Assembly (NCBI GenBank): GCA_020055645.1
Contig: CM034546.1
Location: forward strand, 96,100,001 to 96,164,000
Direction of reading: 5' to 3'
DNA from: Tomocerus qinae
Taxonomy: Eukaryota; Arthropoda; Collembola; Entomobryomorpha; Tomoceridae
DNA length: 64,000 nt
Shown: positions 51,070-62,586 of the stretch, piece after piece
Layout of the letters: each line of letters begins with the position of its first letter
How positions within the stretch are numbered: the first letter of the stretch is position 1
The notes under the pieces: model-generated
Seen by the model: only the letters and a program-made list of their open reading frames with translations
Databases searched by the model: none
Told to the model about the DNA's origin: nothing
Program-made: the position numbers and the translations under genes

Positions 51070-52256
51070 TTATTCTGATTCAGAGTCATCTTGCCTTCCT
51101 CCCAACTGGCTCATCATCGTATCCTTAATTTTTGGCCGAGGATCTTTTTCAATTGAAGACTTAACAGCTCCACTTTTACCGAGAATGTACTCAAATTCTG
51201 CAGAAACAAAATAGAATTCAAGGATTGAACTACGAATTATATTTGTGTTAATTGTGTTTACACATAAGTATCAGTCCGTGTCTAGTATTGCTATATATAT
51301 ATATATATATATTCAGGAGTGTACCTTCGACAGTGAGTTTCATCCCCCGAAGCTCAATTGGACCAATATATTGCTTTTTCAGCTCTCCTTCACAATAAAT
51401 AAAAATTGTTGGTACATTTTTGTCCGGATAGTTTGGGATACAAACAGTAGATATACTTTTGATGAATTTAGTAGTTGGAAACTTCATTGCCATCTGACTC
51501 ATGAACTGGTTAAGAAGGGTACACATCGGAATCCTGTTTACCAAGTGTAAAATAATTTATAATGGTTCATTAATTTGTATTTAATGTAAAAAAGCTAAAA
51601 GTAAGCCCAAAGTAAACGTACCCCTGTTTGTAAAGGTGTAGTACGACCCACACGCCCTCACCAGCCTTGTTAACTTCTTTTACATAGTCTTGGGCCGATA
51701 TTTCGATTACTTCCCCAAATCGAGATCTAGCTAGCTCGGATTTCATTTCTTGTAAACGTTTGGCTTTGTATTCCAGAAGAATTCTCTCTTCTTCCTCATC
51801 TTCAAGTTCATCTAATTCATCCAGCGACAACTTTTCAAGGTTTCTAGCTGCAATACAGATAAAAATTAATAAAAAAAATTCTTAATAATTTCAGGATTTG
51901 AAAGAGTAGCAGAAACAACACAAGCAGGTGGACACGCATAATGAATGAAATCAAAATATAAATCTTATTTACTTACAAATTATAATATGCTTTATTTATT
52001 TATTTAAATATAAATTACTTACTGGGCTCTCCGGTTTTTTCTTGGATAGCAACATCCACCATACTTAAAATCTGATCTTCTGTAATCTCTTTTTCCACTT
52101 GTTTGGGTGGTATAATCCCCTTGCTGCGGAGAACATCGTTCCATTGGGTATCTTCAGATGGATTCTAAGGAAAATGTTAAAATGTAAAGAGCAAAAACTC
52201 TTTTACAAACATCACAAGAATATGCTTAAGTTAAATAAAAAATATTCTACCTGCAT
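51070..52256 (-). CDS. PDCL3: Phosducin-like protein 3 (viral IAP-associated factor)
   Basis: Five exons on the minus strand: 52256-52251, 52164-52023, 51847-51622, 51533-51325 and 51197-51070, joining to 236 residues, the family length. The first coding exon is only six bases (Met-Gln), followed by a GTAGAA donor; the next begins NPSEDTQWNDVLRSKGI-IPPK, the family N-terminus. Then come an acidic helix (LDELEDEEEERIL), FGEVIEISAQDYVKEV, KAGEGVWVVLHLYKQG, IPMCTLLNQ and ISTVCIPNYPDKNVPTIF of the thioredoxin-like fold, and an acidic C-terminus DDSESE. By family, it is a cytosolic co-chaperone of the CCT/TRiC chaperonin that helps fold actin and tubulin, and was first noted for binding IAP proteins. 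An (AT)n microsatellite lies in intron 4. Confidence 0.96.
51290..51312. repeat. (AT)n microsatellite in PDCL3 intron 4
   Basis: About 11 AT units in a row just inside the intron between PDCL3 exons 4 and 5, close to the donor of exon 4. Confidence 0.85.
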
Positions 52257-54200
52257 TTTTAAGGAAATTCAATTATTATGCGGTTTCCACTTCAATATTT
52301 AATCGTCCCGTCAGGGCATTCAATAAAAACCTGTTGAAAAATAGAAGATTCAGCAATGTATATTTTTAGTACATTAGCTACCATTAAACCGATGTCTAAT
52401 AAGTAAATGTAAGCAATCTTTGGGTAACTTTGTAACTTGTAACAATGATCTACTTTTATAGTATGTAGAAATAGAAATATGATCAAAACTGCGATAAAAT
52501 ACCTTTAAAATGTATTAACGTTCACTATACTATTGTGCTTCTTTTAAGTAGTCCTTTACATTTACTTACTTAGAGCTGCAATTTATTTGCTTTTACGTGC
52601 ACTAATTGTATCTGTTATTGCTCATCCAATAGATATGTAACTTTGTACACTGCATGGATGATCAAGTGAACCTTTTCGCCGAAATAAGTGTTACTCTACT
52701 CGTGCTCCAAGGATTTCCATTCATTTTGCGTTTGTCTCATGGTAATTCAACAGCATATCCTTATGTTATATATTTGTTTGTACTTACGGTGGACCGAGAA
52801 TGTATGTGATGATGAAGGTTTTGTCACGATAGTTAGATTCATAATATTATGTGTTAAATTAAACTTCTTAATAATTGATTATTGATGAAAGATTTCTCTA
52901 GATTTGAGTGTTAAATACTAACTTTTATTACTTATGAAATAAATTGATAAATTCTCACCACAAACTTTGCTGTAAAAAATGCTAATTTCAATGAATATAA
53001 GTATACGACGCATTTTAGTTATCTCATCCTTCAATCTTTCCGTTAATTTGCTAAACTTATAAACGCATAATAGGCTTATATTTAATTATAAACAATTTCC
53101 TTACATATAGCTTCAGTTCTGGTCCTATCCCTTGAAAATAATTTGTGCTTATAACCAAAAAATTACTACAATTTCCTGCCCAATATTTGGACGTATTTGA
53201 CATTAATACAGATAGCTCACAAACTTAGATCCGAAAGAGGATGACCGCAAATTCGTTATTTTTTATTTGTTACTACTTTACCACTGTAATCTAATATGGT
53301 AGATAATTGTGTTTGAATAAAAGCAACACTATCATATACCTTAATTCAGTATGTGCGTAAAAATCTAGTTAATCTTAACCATCTGGCTAATTTGGCTAAT
53401 ACTCTAAATTATCGGAAGATTGGCCTATCGTATGGTCTTTGTCTATTTGATCTAGTGGCAGTGATAGATAGCTAGATAGATCAAACAAAATATGAAATAA
53501 ACCGACAAACGATTAGCAATTTGCATACATATAAGTGCGTCACATGCTTGCGGTAAATTAGTAGCCACAGAAGGACAATCTATGGTTATTGCAATTTACA
53601 ATTACTTTTATCTCTAAAATGTGTAAAACAAATGTATTCAAATTATTACGCAATTATTCTTCGTAATATTTGTAAGTTTAGTTACCGATACCTAATATAA
53701 ACTAATTTTTCTAGTATGGCCACATGCACTTTGCATGTGATTATATAATTATTACATAATATGACTTTTGTTAAATTGGGGCAATGGCAATTATAGGAAA
53801 TATTCCCTTTCATTACCAACAATGACATTATTATAGTAGCATATCTACTGTTTATTAGACTTAATCCCCAAACTGCGTATCCGAAATCTATTTGTCACTG
53901 TCCTGTGATGTTAATATTTAGTATGAAACATGTATAATGTATATTCTTCTTATAGGGAAGAACATACATACAAGACTTTTTCAAGAATCTTCTACTGCTA
54001 TTGAGAATAAGTTTGTTACATGTTATTTACACAACCAGCAGAGTAGACAGTGAGTAGTTTATAGATGAAATTCAAAGTATAATTCAGTAATGCAAATTCT
54101 CTGATAAGATGTGCTGATAGTCAATAAGTAAAGACAAACATTTAGTCATGATAAAACTAAATGCATAAGACAATAAAACCTCCTACGTAAATGTCCATTA
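52257..54200. other. Intergenic 2 kb, no gene recognised
   Basis: Lies between the divergent PDCL3 (minus) and the first scramblase (plus). AT-rich. A short GATA-type repeat lies near 53465-53480. A segment at about 54008-54060 (TTTGTTACATGTTATT, ACACAACCAGCA) is repeated upstream of the second scramblase at 56700-56750. Confidence 0.45.
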
Positions 54201-54206
54201 TATAAA
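54201..54206 (+). promoter_or_regulatory. TATA box of the first scramblase-like gene
   Basis: TATAAA with a start codon 137 bases downstream (54338), a spacing that allows a transcription start near 54230 and a 100-base leader. A small hairpin (GGTCGG / CCGACC, 54215-54230) sits directly between. Assigned by motif and position. Confidence 0.5.
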
Positions 54207-54337
54207 ACAGATGAGGTCGGACATCCGACCCTATTCGTGATATTTAGTGCTCTCTGTCTGAACTGACATCATAGCCATTTATTACATGGTTAGTAGATGT
54301 TATTACCCAGAAACAGGAATAAAAGTGTCAACCTAAA

Positions 54338-55906
54338 ATGAGTCATCGAAGAAACTACGAATTCTACGATTCGCCATCTGAATCAGAAAAAACTAATGAT
54401 ACTCAGGAATTTAGATATCAAGATCTAGAAGAAAGTTCACTACTGAAATCGTTCAATGGTAAAAGTATTTGAATTATTTATATTATTAACAATTTACCAG
54501 TAGACAAAAGCAACTTCAATGACCATTGGCAATTGTAGCATCTACTTAGATCTTTTAATTGGTTTTACGAGAACAAATAAGACCTAATCTTTCTCCCTAC
54601 TATTCGATAGTTTTGGTAAAACCAGTATAGTTTATGTATGTGTAGTCTACCAATGAAATCTTTTAAAGAACCTCATTAGGAATGCCAGAATGCCAACAAA
54701 ATCGAAAAACATGGTATTATATTAATATGTAAGTAAATCCGATTTTTTGTATCTCGCAGACAGATCCATGGGACTTACTGAAGTAACAAAATTTTTTCAA
54801 GAAATTACGTATCTGAGTTTTATGGAAGAAACCTTCAATGGTAAAGATTTTTATGTCTATTTTGAGACTTTCTTATTCTAAAGGTCTTATACGTTATACA
54901 TAGTCTTTTACTTCATTAGCTAATGTTAAACAAAAGTTAATCATTTTGTTGACTGGGAATAAAATACCTAATTTGTTAACTTATAGATGGTTGTTGTCCT
55001 TTCTCGAAATCTCAGCCTACGTACGTAGGATCTGATGAATCCAACCACACAAAATTACTAATTAACCGCTGCAAAACTTGTATAGGAGGGGGAAAGCAAT
55101 ATATCATCACAGATATAACAGGAATTGTATTCGGTCAGCTTTTTATCAGACATTCTTCTAAATCTAACCAGGTTTGTTATTACAATTCAAGCACAGTTAT
55201 TATGCACCGGAGTCATTGAGTCATACATAGGTTACGTGCTCATTTCTCCCTGATATGGTTTGAGGACAAAGATAAAATGAATCATTGAACTAATATTCAT
55301 TCTGCTGGGAACACAATTTCAGAAAATAATTGCAAAATCCCCATTTGGAATTCGTATAGGATCAATTCTATTTGTATATGGAGGTTATACATCTAACGAT
55401 GAGTTTTATATTATGAATTCGGATGAAGAGAAGATAATGACGATGAAACCGGAACACGTTAGTCTGCATGATTTTGAGTTTCCTGTAAGTCCTCTGCATA
55501 TAAAACACAATTTCAAAATGCCGAGTCAATCAGGGATTTACTTAGCCCAATATACCTGTATCATTAATGTTTATGTATTTATGCATTTATTCTGATCATT
55601 TTCTGATGATGGTGTTTACGTAACAGGTGAAGGATACAGATAACAGTTGTGTTGCTAATATATTTCACAAAGGAGGAGCCACAACATTAGAAATGTCACC
55701 TAAACTATCTCCAAAGATGAAATTACTTCTAATTCCTTTAGTCCTTTTACTGGTGAGTTCACTAATAAAAGTCTTTCCAAATTATAGTTTACCTAATTTC
55801 AAATAGTCATTATAAATTATATTGAGTGTTTTATCAAAATATCATATAAATCTGATGTTTTCAGGTGAAAATCAAAGCAAAACTTAGGAAAAAGCAGAAT
55901 CTGTAG
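54338..55906 (+). CDS. Divergent phospholipid scramblase-like protein
   Basis: Six exons: 54338-54458, 54760-54840, 54987-55171, 55323-55484, 55627-55752 and 55865-55906, giving 238 residues. The intron phases (1, 1, 0, 0, 0) are the same as in the canonical scramblase downstream, and the exons align one to one. Traces of the fold remain: GLTEVTKFFQEI at the place of the GL-x-L-T-x2-D motif, QYIITDITGIVFGQLF, IIAKSPFGIRIGSILF, and a hydrophobic C-terminal segment MKLLLIPLVLLLVK where scramblases have their membrane helix. Lost: the double-cysteine acylation clusters and the Asp-rich calcium segment (ADNFG-x3-FP-x-DLD). So it may not be a calcium-dependent scramblase. All exons are open with good splice sites, so it looks like a live, fast-evolving gene rather than a pseudogene. 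Confidence 0.8.
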
Positions 55907-56497
55907 TACCATCGCATTTTCGACTTTAGTAATTATTTAGTCTTTCTTATTTTATATTCATACAAATAATCTGTACTAAATACAATATTAGTTTGGTTAA
56001 GAAAGGATTGATAAGATTTTCGATTTTTAGTGTCAGTAAGACAATCGTTGTTGTGATTTTTCCATATTTTTTAGATCCCTTTATATCCAAAATCGTGACC
56101 ATATTGAAATCAATTTAACTTTTATTATTTGTATTTGTAATAATAGTAATAAAATCGTTATTAAGCCATTTTCAGCTTTGTTTTTTGAGGAGTCTTTCTC
56201 TAAGTACCACAATATCAGATCCTTTTGTGTAACTAACAATGTTCTTAAGTGCGTGCATTCTGTACATCTTTATTTTTGTAGCTTGCGGAAAAGTATAATC
56301 AATACAATTTACAAATTCAATGGTACTCTACGTAAATTGATTTTTTGCATGTAGACTGTAGAGGTCCTATCTAATGCATTTATGCAGGGTTATTTAAGCC
56401 GCATTCCAAAATTCCAAATGTTTGTTGGTTCAGTACTGAATTAGTATTGATTCATACTGGTTGATAATGGTATATTGGTGTATGTATTAAATTTCAG

Positions 56498-56628
56498 AGG
56501 GGGGTACCGAGAAAAAAATTCCATACAAAAATTTTTCGATTTTTTGCGCTTTGAAAGAAAAATGTCTTTATTTTTCTCGATTTCGGAGAGAGGAAAAGGG
56601 TCATGATGCCCCCCTGGTTGCGGCCCTG
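56498..56628. mobile_element. Truncated hAT-type MITE
   Basis: The right end GGTTGCGGCCCTG (56616-56628) is the terminal repeat also seen in the intact element at 61558-61731. Internal blocks are shared too: GAGAAAAAAATTCC, TTTTTCGATTTTTTGCGC and TTTCTCGATTTCGGAGAG. The left terminal repeat is missing, so the copy is 5'-truncated or decayed. Confidence 0.6.
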
Positions 56629-57159
56629 TCTGTGTACTAGAGATGGTGGGCCAGATAAATGATACATTATCAGAAATATGATATAATGATATCAAGGTGA
56701 GAAGTTTGTTACATGTTATTCACACAACCAGCAAAGTGGGCAGTGAGCAATTTAACACACATAATGTCAAAAATCAACTCTGTTTATTCCTCCCTATATC
56801 TTTCTCTCGTACATTTGAATTCCGATATGACGCACTTTGCTGCATATGCATAACGCATATATCCGATCCGATATCCCATTTATTCAATATCTGTTCTTTT
56901 CAACGAAAGCATCTGAATGTGAACTATCACATTACAACAGCATCAAGTTACGGCGTTTGAAATCATCAAATTTCAACAAGTACCTTTTGTCAAAAACAGT
57001 TTTCATGAAAACTTTTGATCAATATATTCTACAGTTCAATTGGGTATCGATAAAAGGGGGTTACTGAGATTTTCCACATTGAGAAAACCTATATACAAGG
57101 TACTACATAACATAGTCATATTATTCGTGTACAAAAACTTCATGTTTTATCGGAATAGT

Positions 57160-57375
57160 TAATTATGTAGCATGTAGAAAATAGCATGTAGAAAATATAG
57201 CATGTCGAAAATGTAGCATGTAGAATTATGTAACAAAAATTAATTGTTACAATTATGTAGTATTTTTTATCTAACAAAAACTTTATGCTATGGATTAAGT
57301 TCAGAAGATTATCTTTTTATCGGAATGGTTGATTATGTAGCAAGTAGTATGTAGAAAATAGCATGTACGAATGTA
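57160..57375. repeat. Short tandem repeats of GTAGCATGTAGAAAAT
   Basis: Several imperfect copies of a 15-17 base unit (TAGCATGTAGAAAATA) at 57166-57233 and again at 57337-57370. Each block is preceded by a shared leader (ACAAAAACTT ... TTTATCGGAATGGTT), so a larger unit was duplicated as well. Confidence 0.65.
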
Positions 57376-58558
57376 ATCCTTAACACCATTAACCTAAGTA
57401 TTTATTCAGCATTATTATGAAGGGTTACAATTTTGTTTGAGAAGAAATAAGTTAACTTTTGTGTGCTGAATACATGAATTAATATTAAAGTACAATTCAT
57501 TTTTTGAATTAATAACAATGACGGTTATATGAAAGACATAAAACATTCTCTCAGCTCTAACTGTCAGTACGTCAGCACAGTTAACTCGGATTTCCGAATA
57601 AGTTGGTACTACTTGCAATGCAGAAGGTAAATGCGCTACTTTGCCTATGTCTCATAGTCTTATCACATCATAAAGCTTAACGTTACCAATCCATTTACCG
57701 GATGGACTAGGAGATAGATACGTAACAAGTGTTTATTTATTTTGCCTCACCCACATATCCATGTCGTGTATTTTTGGAATGTTCTGTGTTCTGGACACTT
57801 TAGGATATAGAGCATAATACATTAAACATTCTTGTTTGCACATACAATATCTTTGTATTAACACAGTCCGAATGTATTGATTGTTAGCAAAACTGTATTT
57901 TCAGGTTCCGACTCGAATAAATATTATTGCACCACATACGTTGCTAATTACATTTTCTGAAAAAACTCCTATAACTAACTAACTAACTAATATAACTAAA
58001 TATTTCATCAATTTCAAGGTATTCGAGAGAATATTATACTAGTATAAATTCATATTCTTTTACTAATTACTAAACTTTTCTCTTCTGAAGCATAAAAAAG
58101 TTAACACTAAACAGTCTGCCACATTATCATGGATATTTGTTTACGTTAGATTTGTTACAGTTATTAACTTCAATTTCAAAGAACTTTCCAATAGAAAGTT
58201 TCCACCTTTGTTAGGCAATTAGCCAAACGTTTTACCACAAGGTGTGATGAAAATGGAAATGAATAAATAAAATTAGTTTCAACGAAACAAATGAAAAGAC
58301 TGTCCAGTCCATAATGTACACACAATTTCCCATCACATTATAATACCAAAGTTCCAACTTTACATATTTTTATTGTTACATTCCAACTTGAAACTGGCAA
58401 GTGGTAAAAGTGATATGTAATTCAAGTTAGGCGACTGTATATATTTCATAGTGAATTTTTCCGATAATTTAACTGGATTGCGTTTCATATGTACAAATGT
58501 TTCGTAAAGACAACTATTAAATTACATTACAGGTCCACCGGCAGAATCAAAATTGAAA

Positions 58559-60062
58559 ATGGAAAAACATATTATTGTTAATCAGCCAACATCAAACAGT
58601 AAGAATAACCAATGTAGAAATTTTTAAAATTCTGAATATTGTATTCGGATGCGCTTGTTATAAATATGCATGAGGATATAAGTTTAACTTTTAATATAAC
58701 CTTCTAATACAATTATTGTAATATTTTCAGTGCCTCAGCCATATCATATGGCTACGGATCCTTTTCAGGTTCAAGCTATACCTGTGAATGTTCCACCAGG
58801 CTTAGAGTATCTGACCACACTTGACCAAATATTTATCAAACAAAAGATTGAAGTATTAGAGGGTAAGTAGTATATCATAAGTTTAGTATCTTCTATCAGT
58901 CAGACCAAAAGCCCGTGTTTAATGCCGAAATGGTTTATTGTCACTTTATGCTGAGTAAATAGTGCAGTAATGAGGAGTATATTTTTATTTCCGATTCATG
59001 GCCTGTTTTAATTTCCTGCACAGCGATTTTGGGTTGCGAGACAAAGAACAAATATGATATACGAAACAGACAAGGAGAGCTCTTATTCAAAGCAAAAGAA
59101 GAAACAGATTGTTGTACAAGATTATGCTGCGGTCCAATCAGACCTTTTGACATAGAAATAAAAGATCCTCATGAACGAGAGATTATTCACTTGGATCGCC
59201 CTTTGGCTTGTCAGTCCGTGTGTTGCCCCTGTTGGCTCCAGGTATACAAACTTTATGTCCTTCATTTACATGTACCAATTTTCAGATTTGGTTCAGTTTC
59301 CTGTTAAGATAACTGAATAGTTTTAGTAATTGATCCTCGCAAACATTAATAATTTATTTCTAGACGCTGAATGTGTCTTCGCCCCCTGGACAAGTTGTAG
59401 GGAGCATTGAGCAGGAGTGGAGTTGCTTCCCTTCTTTTGTGGTAAAGGATCATATGGGACAAATCGTTTTGCGGATAGAAGGTCCATTGTGTACATTTTC
59501 GTGTAAATGCGGAGATGTGGTTTTTAAGGTACCAAGCAATTTCTACTTATGTCTATGTTGATGCATTGGTCGTGACCTTCCAATGTTCACATCCAATATG
59601 ATTCCTATATCTGTATTCCGTTGCGCTACTATTTGTAAAATGAAATCGGAAGATAATGCAGCAACAGTTTAGTTTGATTGTCAAATGCGTCTATAATGTT
59701 GTTTCGTAGGTTTTGTCTGCAGACGGCAATACCGAAGTTGGACAAATTTCTAAACAATGGTCAGGGTTGTTGAGGGAAGCCTTTACAGATGCCGACAATT
59801 TTGGAATTTCTTTCCCCGTTGATTTGGACGTCAGAGTTAAAGCCACTTTGATTGGAGCATGCTTTCTCATTGTAATTTTTTACAATATTTTCCTAATTTT
59901 ACTTGCTTCAATATATTATCTACAATAATACTGTCATTAAAGGTAACATTTATAATATTGCTAGCTAGCTAGCTACTAGCTAGCTAACTAGCTAAACATA
60001 CCAACTGTTTTCTTTTCTTATAGGATTTCATGTATTTTGAGCACTCAGACAATAATAATTGA
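58559..60062 (+). CDS. Phospholipid scramblase (canonical copy)
   Basis: Six exons: 58559-58598, 58731-58862, 59024-59241, 59364-59528, 59710-59871 and 60024-60062, giving 251 residues. Residues 1 to about 32 are a Pro/Gln-rich tail. The scramblase domain starts with [17 protein letters not shown]. It includes a Cys-rich, probably acylated segment [14 protein letters not shown], a second one [27 protein letters not shown] and [20 protein letters not shown]. The intact calcium-binding stretch is [20 protein letters not shown], and the C-terminal membrane helix is [16 protein letters not shown]. By family, it is a plasma-membrane protein proposed to move phospholipids between leaflets in response to calcium. 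The start is preceded by a spliced leader exon boundary (acceptor at 58532). A polyadenylation signal lies at 60189-60194. Confidence 0.94.
59959..59996. repeat. (GCTA)n microsatellite in scramblase intron 5
   Basis: Nine or so GCTA/AGCTAACT units, self-complementary around AGCT, in the last intron of the canonical scramblase. Confidence 0.8.
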
Positions 60063-60824
60063 AATCACACCTATCACAATTCAGTTCATTAATTACTAAG
60101 GACCCATTTGAAACTTGAAACCCAATTTTTGTCTATCCAATGCCATCCTGGATGCTTACAAGAAATGGATGTAAACCAATGATATAACAATAAATAATTC
60201 AGACAGAACACTTGAATATTTATACTAGCTTGTACCAAAATGATATATTCTTGTTAGCGACGACTTCACATTAATGCTTTCCAATGATTTCATACGATAA
60301 CATACGGTTTCATAAAGTTCCTTAAGATTTCATAAGGATTCATAAAGTAATACGATTTTATACAAAATTCAAACAATATAATATATTATTCATTTAGACA
60401 ATTTAAAAGAACATTTTTGGGACAGGGTGCATTTTCCTCCGCCTAACACAGTTCACGATTCACGATTGCACAGAAACAATTTTTCATGTGAAAATCTATT
60501 CTTCATTGAATGTTTCAGTTTCAAAGAGCTTGCCAACTTGCCACCTTTGTTAGCAAGATATTTCACAAGGTGACAGGTTATGAAAACAGATACCCAAAAG
60601 CTCAAGGGGAAAAAGCTTCTTCAATTTTTGTTTTGAATAGCAACCAATCAGCAAACAACTGCATTGCATTCATTGGTGTCGACGAATTATTACATTTTGC
60701 GAGCATGGCCAACCCAAGTCTAGGTCTGAATGCAGTTTCTCATCTCTTCTGTACTTCTGTCTCTTTTTCGTTCTAAACAACCATTAAATTGAATATTACA
60801 GGTTCAGCAGAAATAGATTAGAAA
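60063..60824. other. Intergenic between scramblase copies 2 and 3
   Basis: Contains the polyadenylation signal of copy 2 (60189-60194) and a block at about 60529-60590 (CCACCTTTGTTAG ... CACAAGGTG) that repeats the sequence upstream of copy 2 at about 58176-58250. The leader exon of copy 3 starts after the acceptor ATTACAG, at 60802. No further gene. Confidence 0.5.
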
Positions 60825-62586
60825 ATGGCAGAACAAGGTTTTGATAATCAGCCAAAATCGAACAGTATAAGATTATATTTCAACCTTATAATTTATAATG
60901 AGAATTTCTAACATTTATACATGATCTACTTTTTAGTAAATCAGCCTCTACCTCCGAATCCCTCAGAGGTTCAAGCCTTACCTTTGGATGTTCCACAAGG
61001 TTTAGAGCGTCTGACAACAATCGACATTGTATTATCAAACAAAGGGTTGAATTTTTGGAGGGTAAATCATCAGCTTATCCACATAATATTATAATAATGT
61101 TTTGCCATCTAAGATATTTTGAGTAAAAGTGGTTACTGTTCAATTTATGGTCAGTCGCAACCCTTACTCATGCGGAAGATAATTCAAATGAAAATCACCT
61201 CTTTTCCAAAACAAAATTCTGTTCTGAAAACGTATAATAACACCAAGAAGAAGGAGGGGATGGGAATATTGTTATTTCTAAATTATGAAATGTTATTGTT
61301 CTGTTTTAATTTGCTTCACAGTGGCTCTTGGTTGCAAGGTTAATAACATGTATGATGTAGTAAACAGTATAAGAGAGTTTCTTTTCGAAGCAAAAGAAAA
61401 TACGACGTGTTGTGCAATGAAATGCTGCAGTCCAAAAAGACCTCTTAATATTGAAATAAAAGATATGTATGGAGAGCAGATTATCCACTTCGACCGACCT
61501 CGGGCTTGTGGTTCCGTTTGTTTCCCGTGCTGTCTCCAGGTATTTGATTATATGCACCAGGGCCGCAGCCAGAAAAAAATTTCGGAGGGGGCCCGACAAA
61601 TAAAAATTGAAAATATATACTATATTCGCGCATAGCGCGAAAAAATTTTGGGTTTTAAGGCAAAAATTCCTTTCTTTTCTTCGATTTCGGGGGGGGGCGG
61701 GCCCCCTGCCCCCCCCCTCGCTGCGGCCCTGATATGCACCGAATTAAACTGTTCTTCTGCTTCCTGTTCGATAATAAACTGATTTCAATTTATTCAGGTT
61801 GAAATTGGTAAATATATACTTCATTTTTAGACTTTGGATGTATCAGTACCTCCCGGACGAGTTTTAGGAAGCGTTCAGCAAAAATGGAGTTGCTTCCCGT
61901 CTTATGTGGTAAGGGATCAAACGGGAAAAGTCCTCTTTCGTATTAAAGGCCCATTTGTTCATTCTTCGTGTCTCAAAAATGTGGTTTTTAAGGTACCTAC
62001 CATAAGCTATTATTTTTACTTTAGGTATGTATGTAAATGCTAACCCTAAATTGGTCTTGCCGATTCGACACACACACAACGATCAAATCTATTTTTATTT
62101 TATCTATATGTATTCAAGCATTAATATCTGTAATGAAACCGGTAGATATTACAGAAAAGGTTTATAGTCTATTGTCAAATACGTCAATAATGTTGCTACG
62201 TAGGTTTTGTCTGCAGACAGCAATACCGAAGTCGGTCGAATTGCTAAACATTGGTCGGGTTTTTTAAAGGAAGCCTATGCAGCTGTGGACAATTTTGGAA
62301 TTTCTTTCCCTGTTGATTTGGACGTCAGAAATAAAGCCCTCCTCATTGGTGCATGCTTTCTTATTGTAATTATTTTTACCTTTTATAAATTTCATCAAGA
62401 AAGCCATAATAATTGTTATTGAAAATTACTTCATAGACACAGACATAGACATATAAATGTTACATATAATATACCAACTGTTTTGTTTTCTTTTAGGGTT
62501 TCATGTATTTTAAGCAGGATCCGTCCCCTGAAACTATCGCTGCAATTAACGACAATGCACAAAGGATAAGGTACCCATTTTTCTGA
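60825..62586 (+). pseudogene. Phospholipid scramblase, third copy with one-base deletion
   Basis: Six exons match copy 2 boundary for boundary: 60825-60864, 60937-61061, 61322-61539, 61831-61992, 62204-62365 and 62497-62586. Exon 2 is 125 bases against 132. Two codons account for six of these, and the seventh base is missing between GACATTGTATT and ATCAAACAAAGG (near 61030-61035), so the frame breaks before the conserved I-x-KQ-x-VE-x-LE. Read as spliced, translation would hit a stop early in exon 3. Exons 3-6 are open and well conserved: [51 protein letters not shown], and a longer C-terminus ending RIRYPFF. So either this is a young pseudogene, or the reference sequence carries a one-base error and the gene works. 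Confidence 0.8.
61558..61731. mobile_element. hAT-type MITE, 174 bp, with 8-bp target duplication
   Basis: The terminal inverted repeat CAGGGCCGCAGC (left, 61558) is matched by GCTGCGGCCCTG (right, ending 61731), and both sides are flanked by the same 8 bases, ATATGCAC (61550-61557 and 61732-61739). An 8-bp duplication and CAGGG-type ends are hallmarks of the hAT superfamily. The element is too short to encode a transposase. It sits in intron 3 of the third scramblase copy and is absent from the matching intron of copy 2. A G-run and a C-run near the right end make this the most GC-rich spot of the neighbourhood. Confidence 0.85.

Larger units (their letters stand above)
55907..58532. other. 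Intergenic between scramblase copies 1 and 2, repeat-rich
   Basis: A possible polyadenylation signal of the first gene is AATAAA at 56148-56153. The stretch then holds a truncated hAT-MITE (to 56628), the repeated upstream block at 56700-56750 and the tandem GTAGCATGTAGAAAAT repeat. A 5' UTR exon of the second scramblase begins after the acceptor TTACAG at 58532; its own first exon is not identified. Confidence 0.5.
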
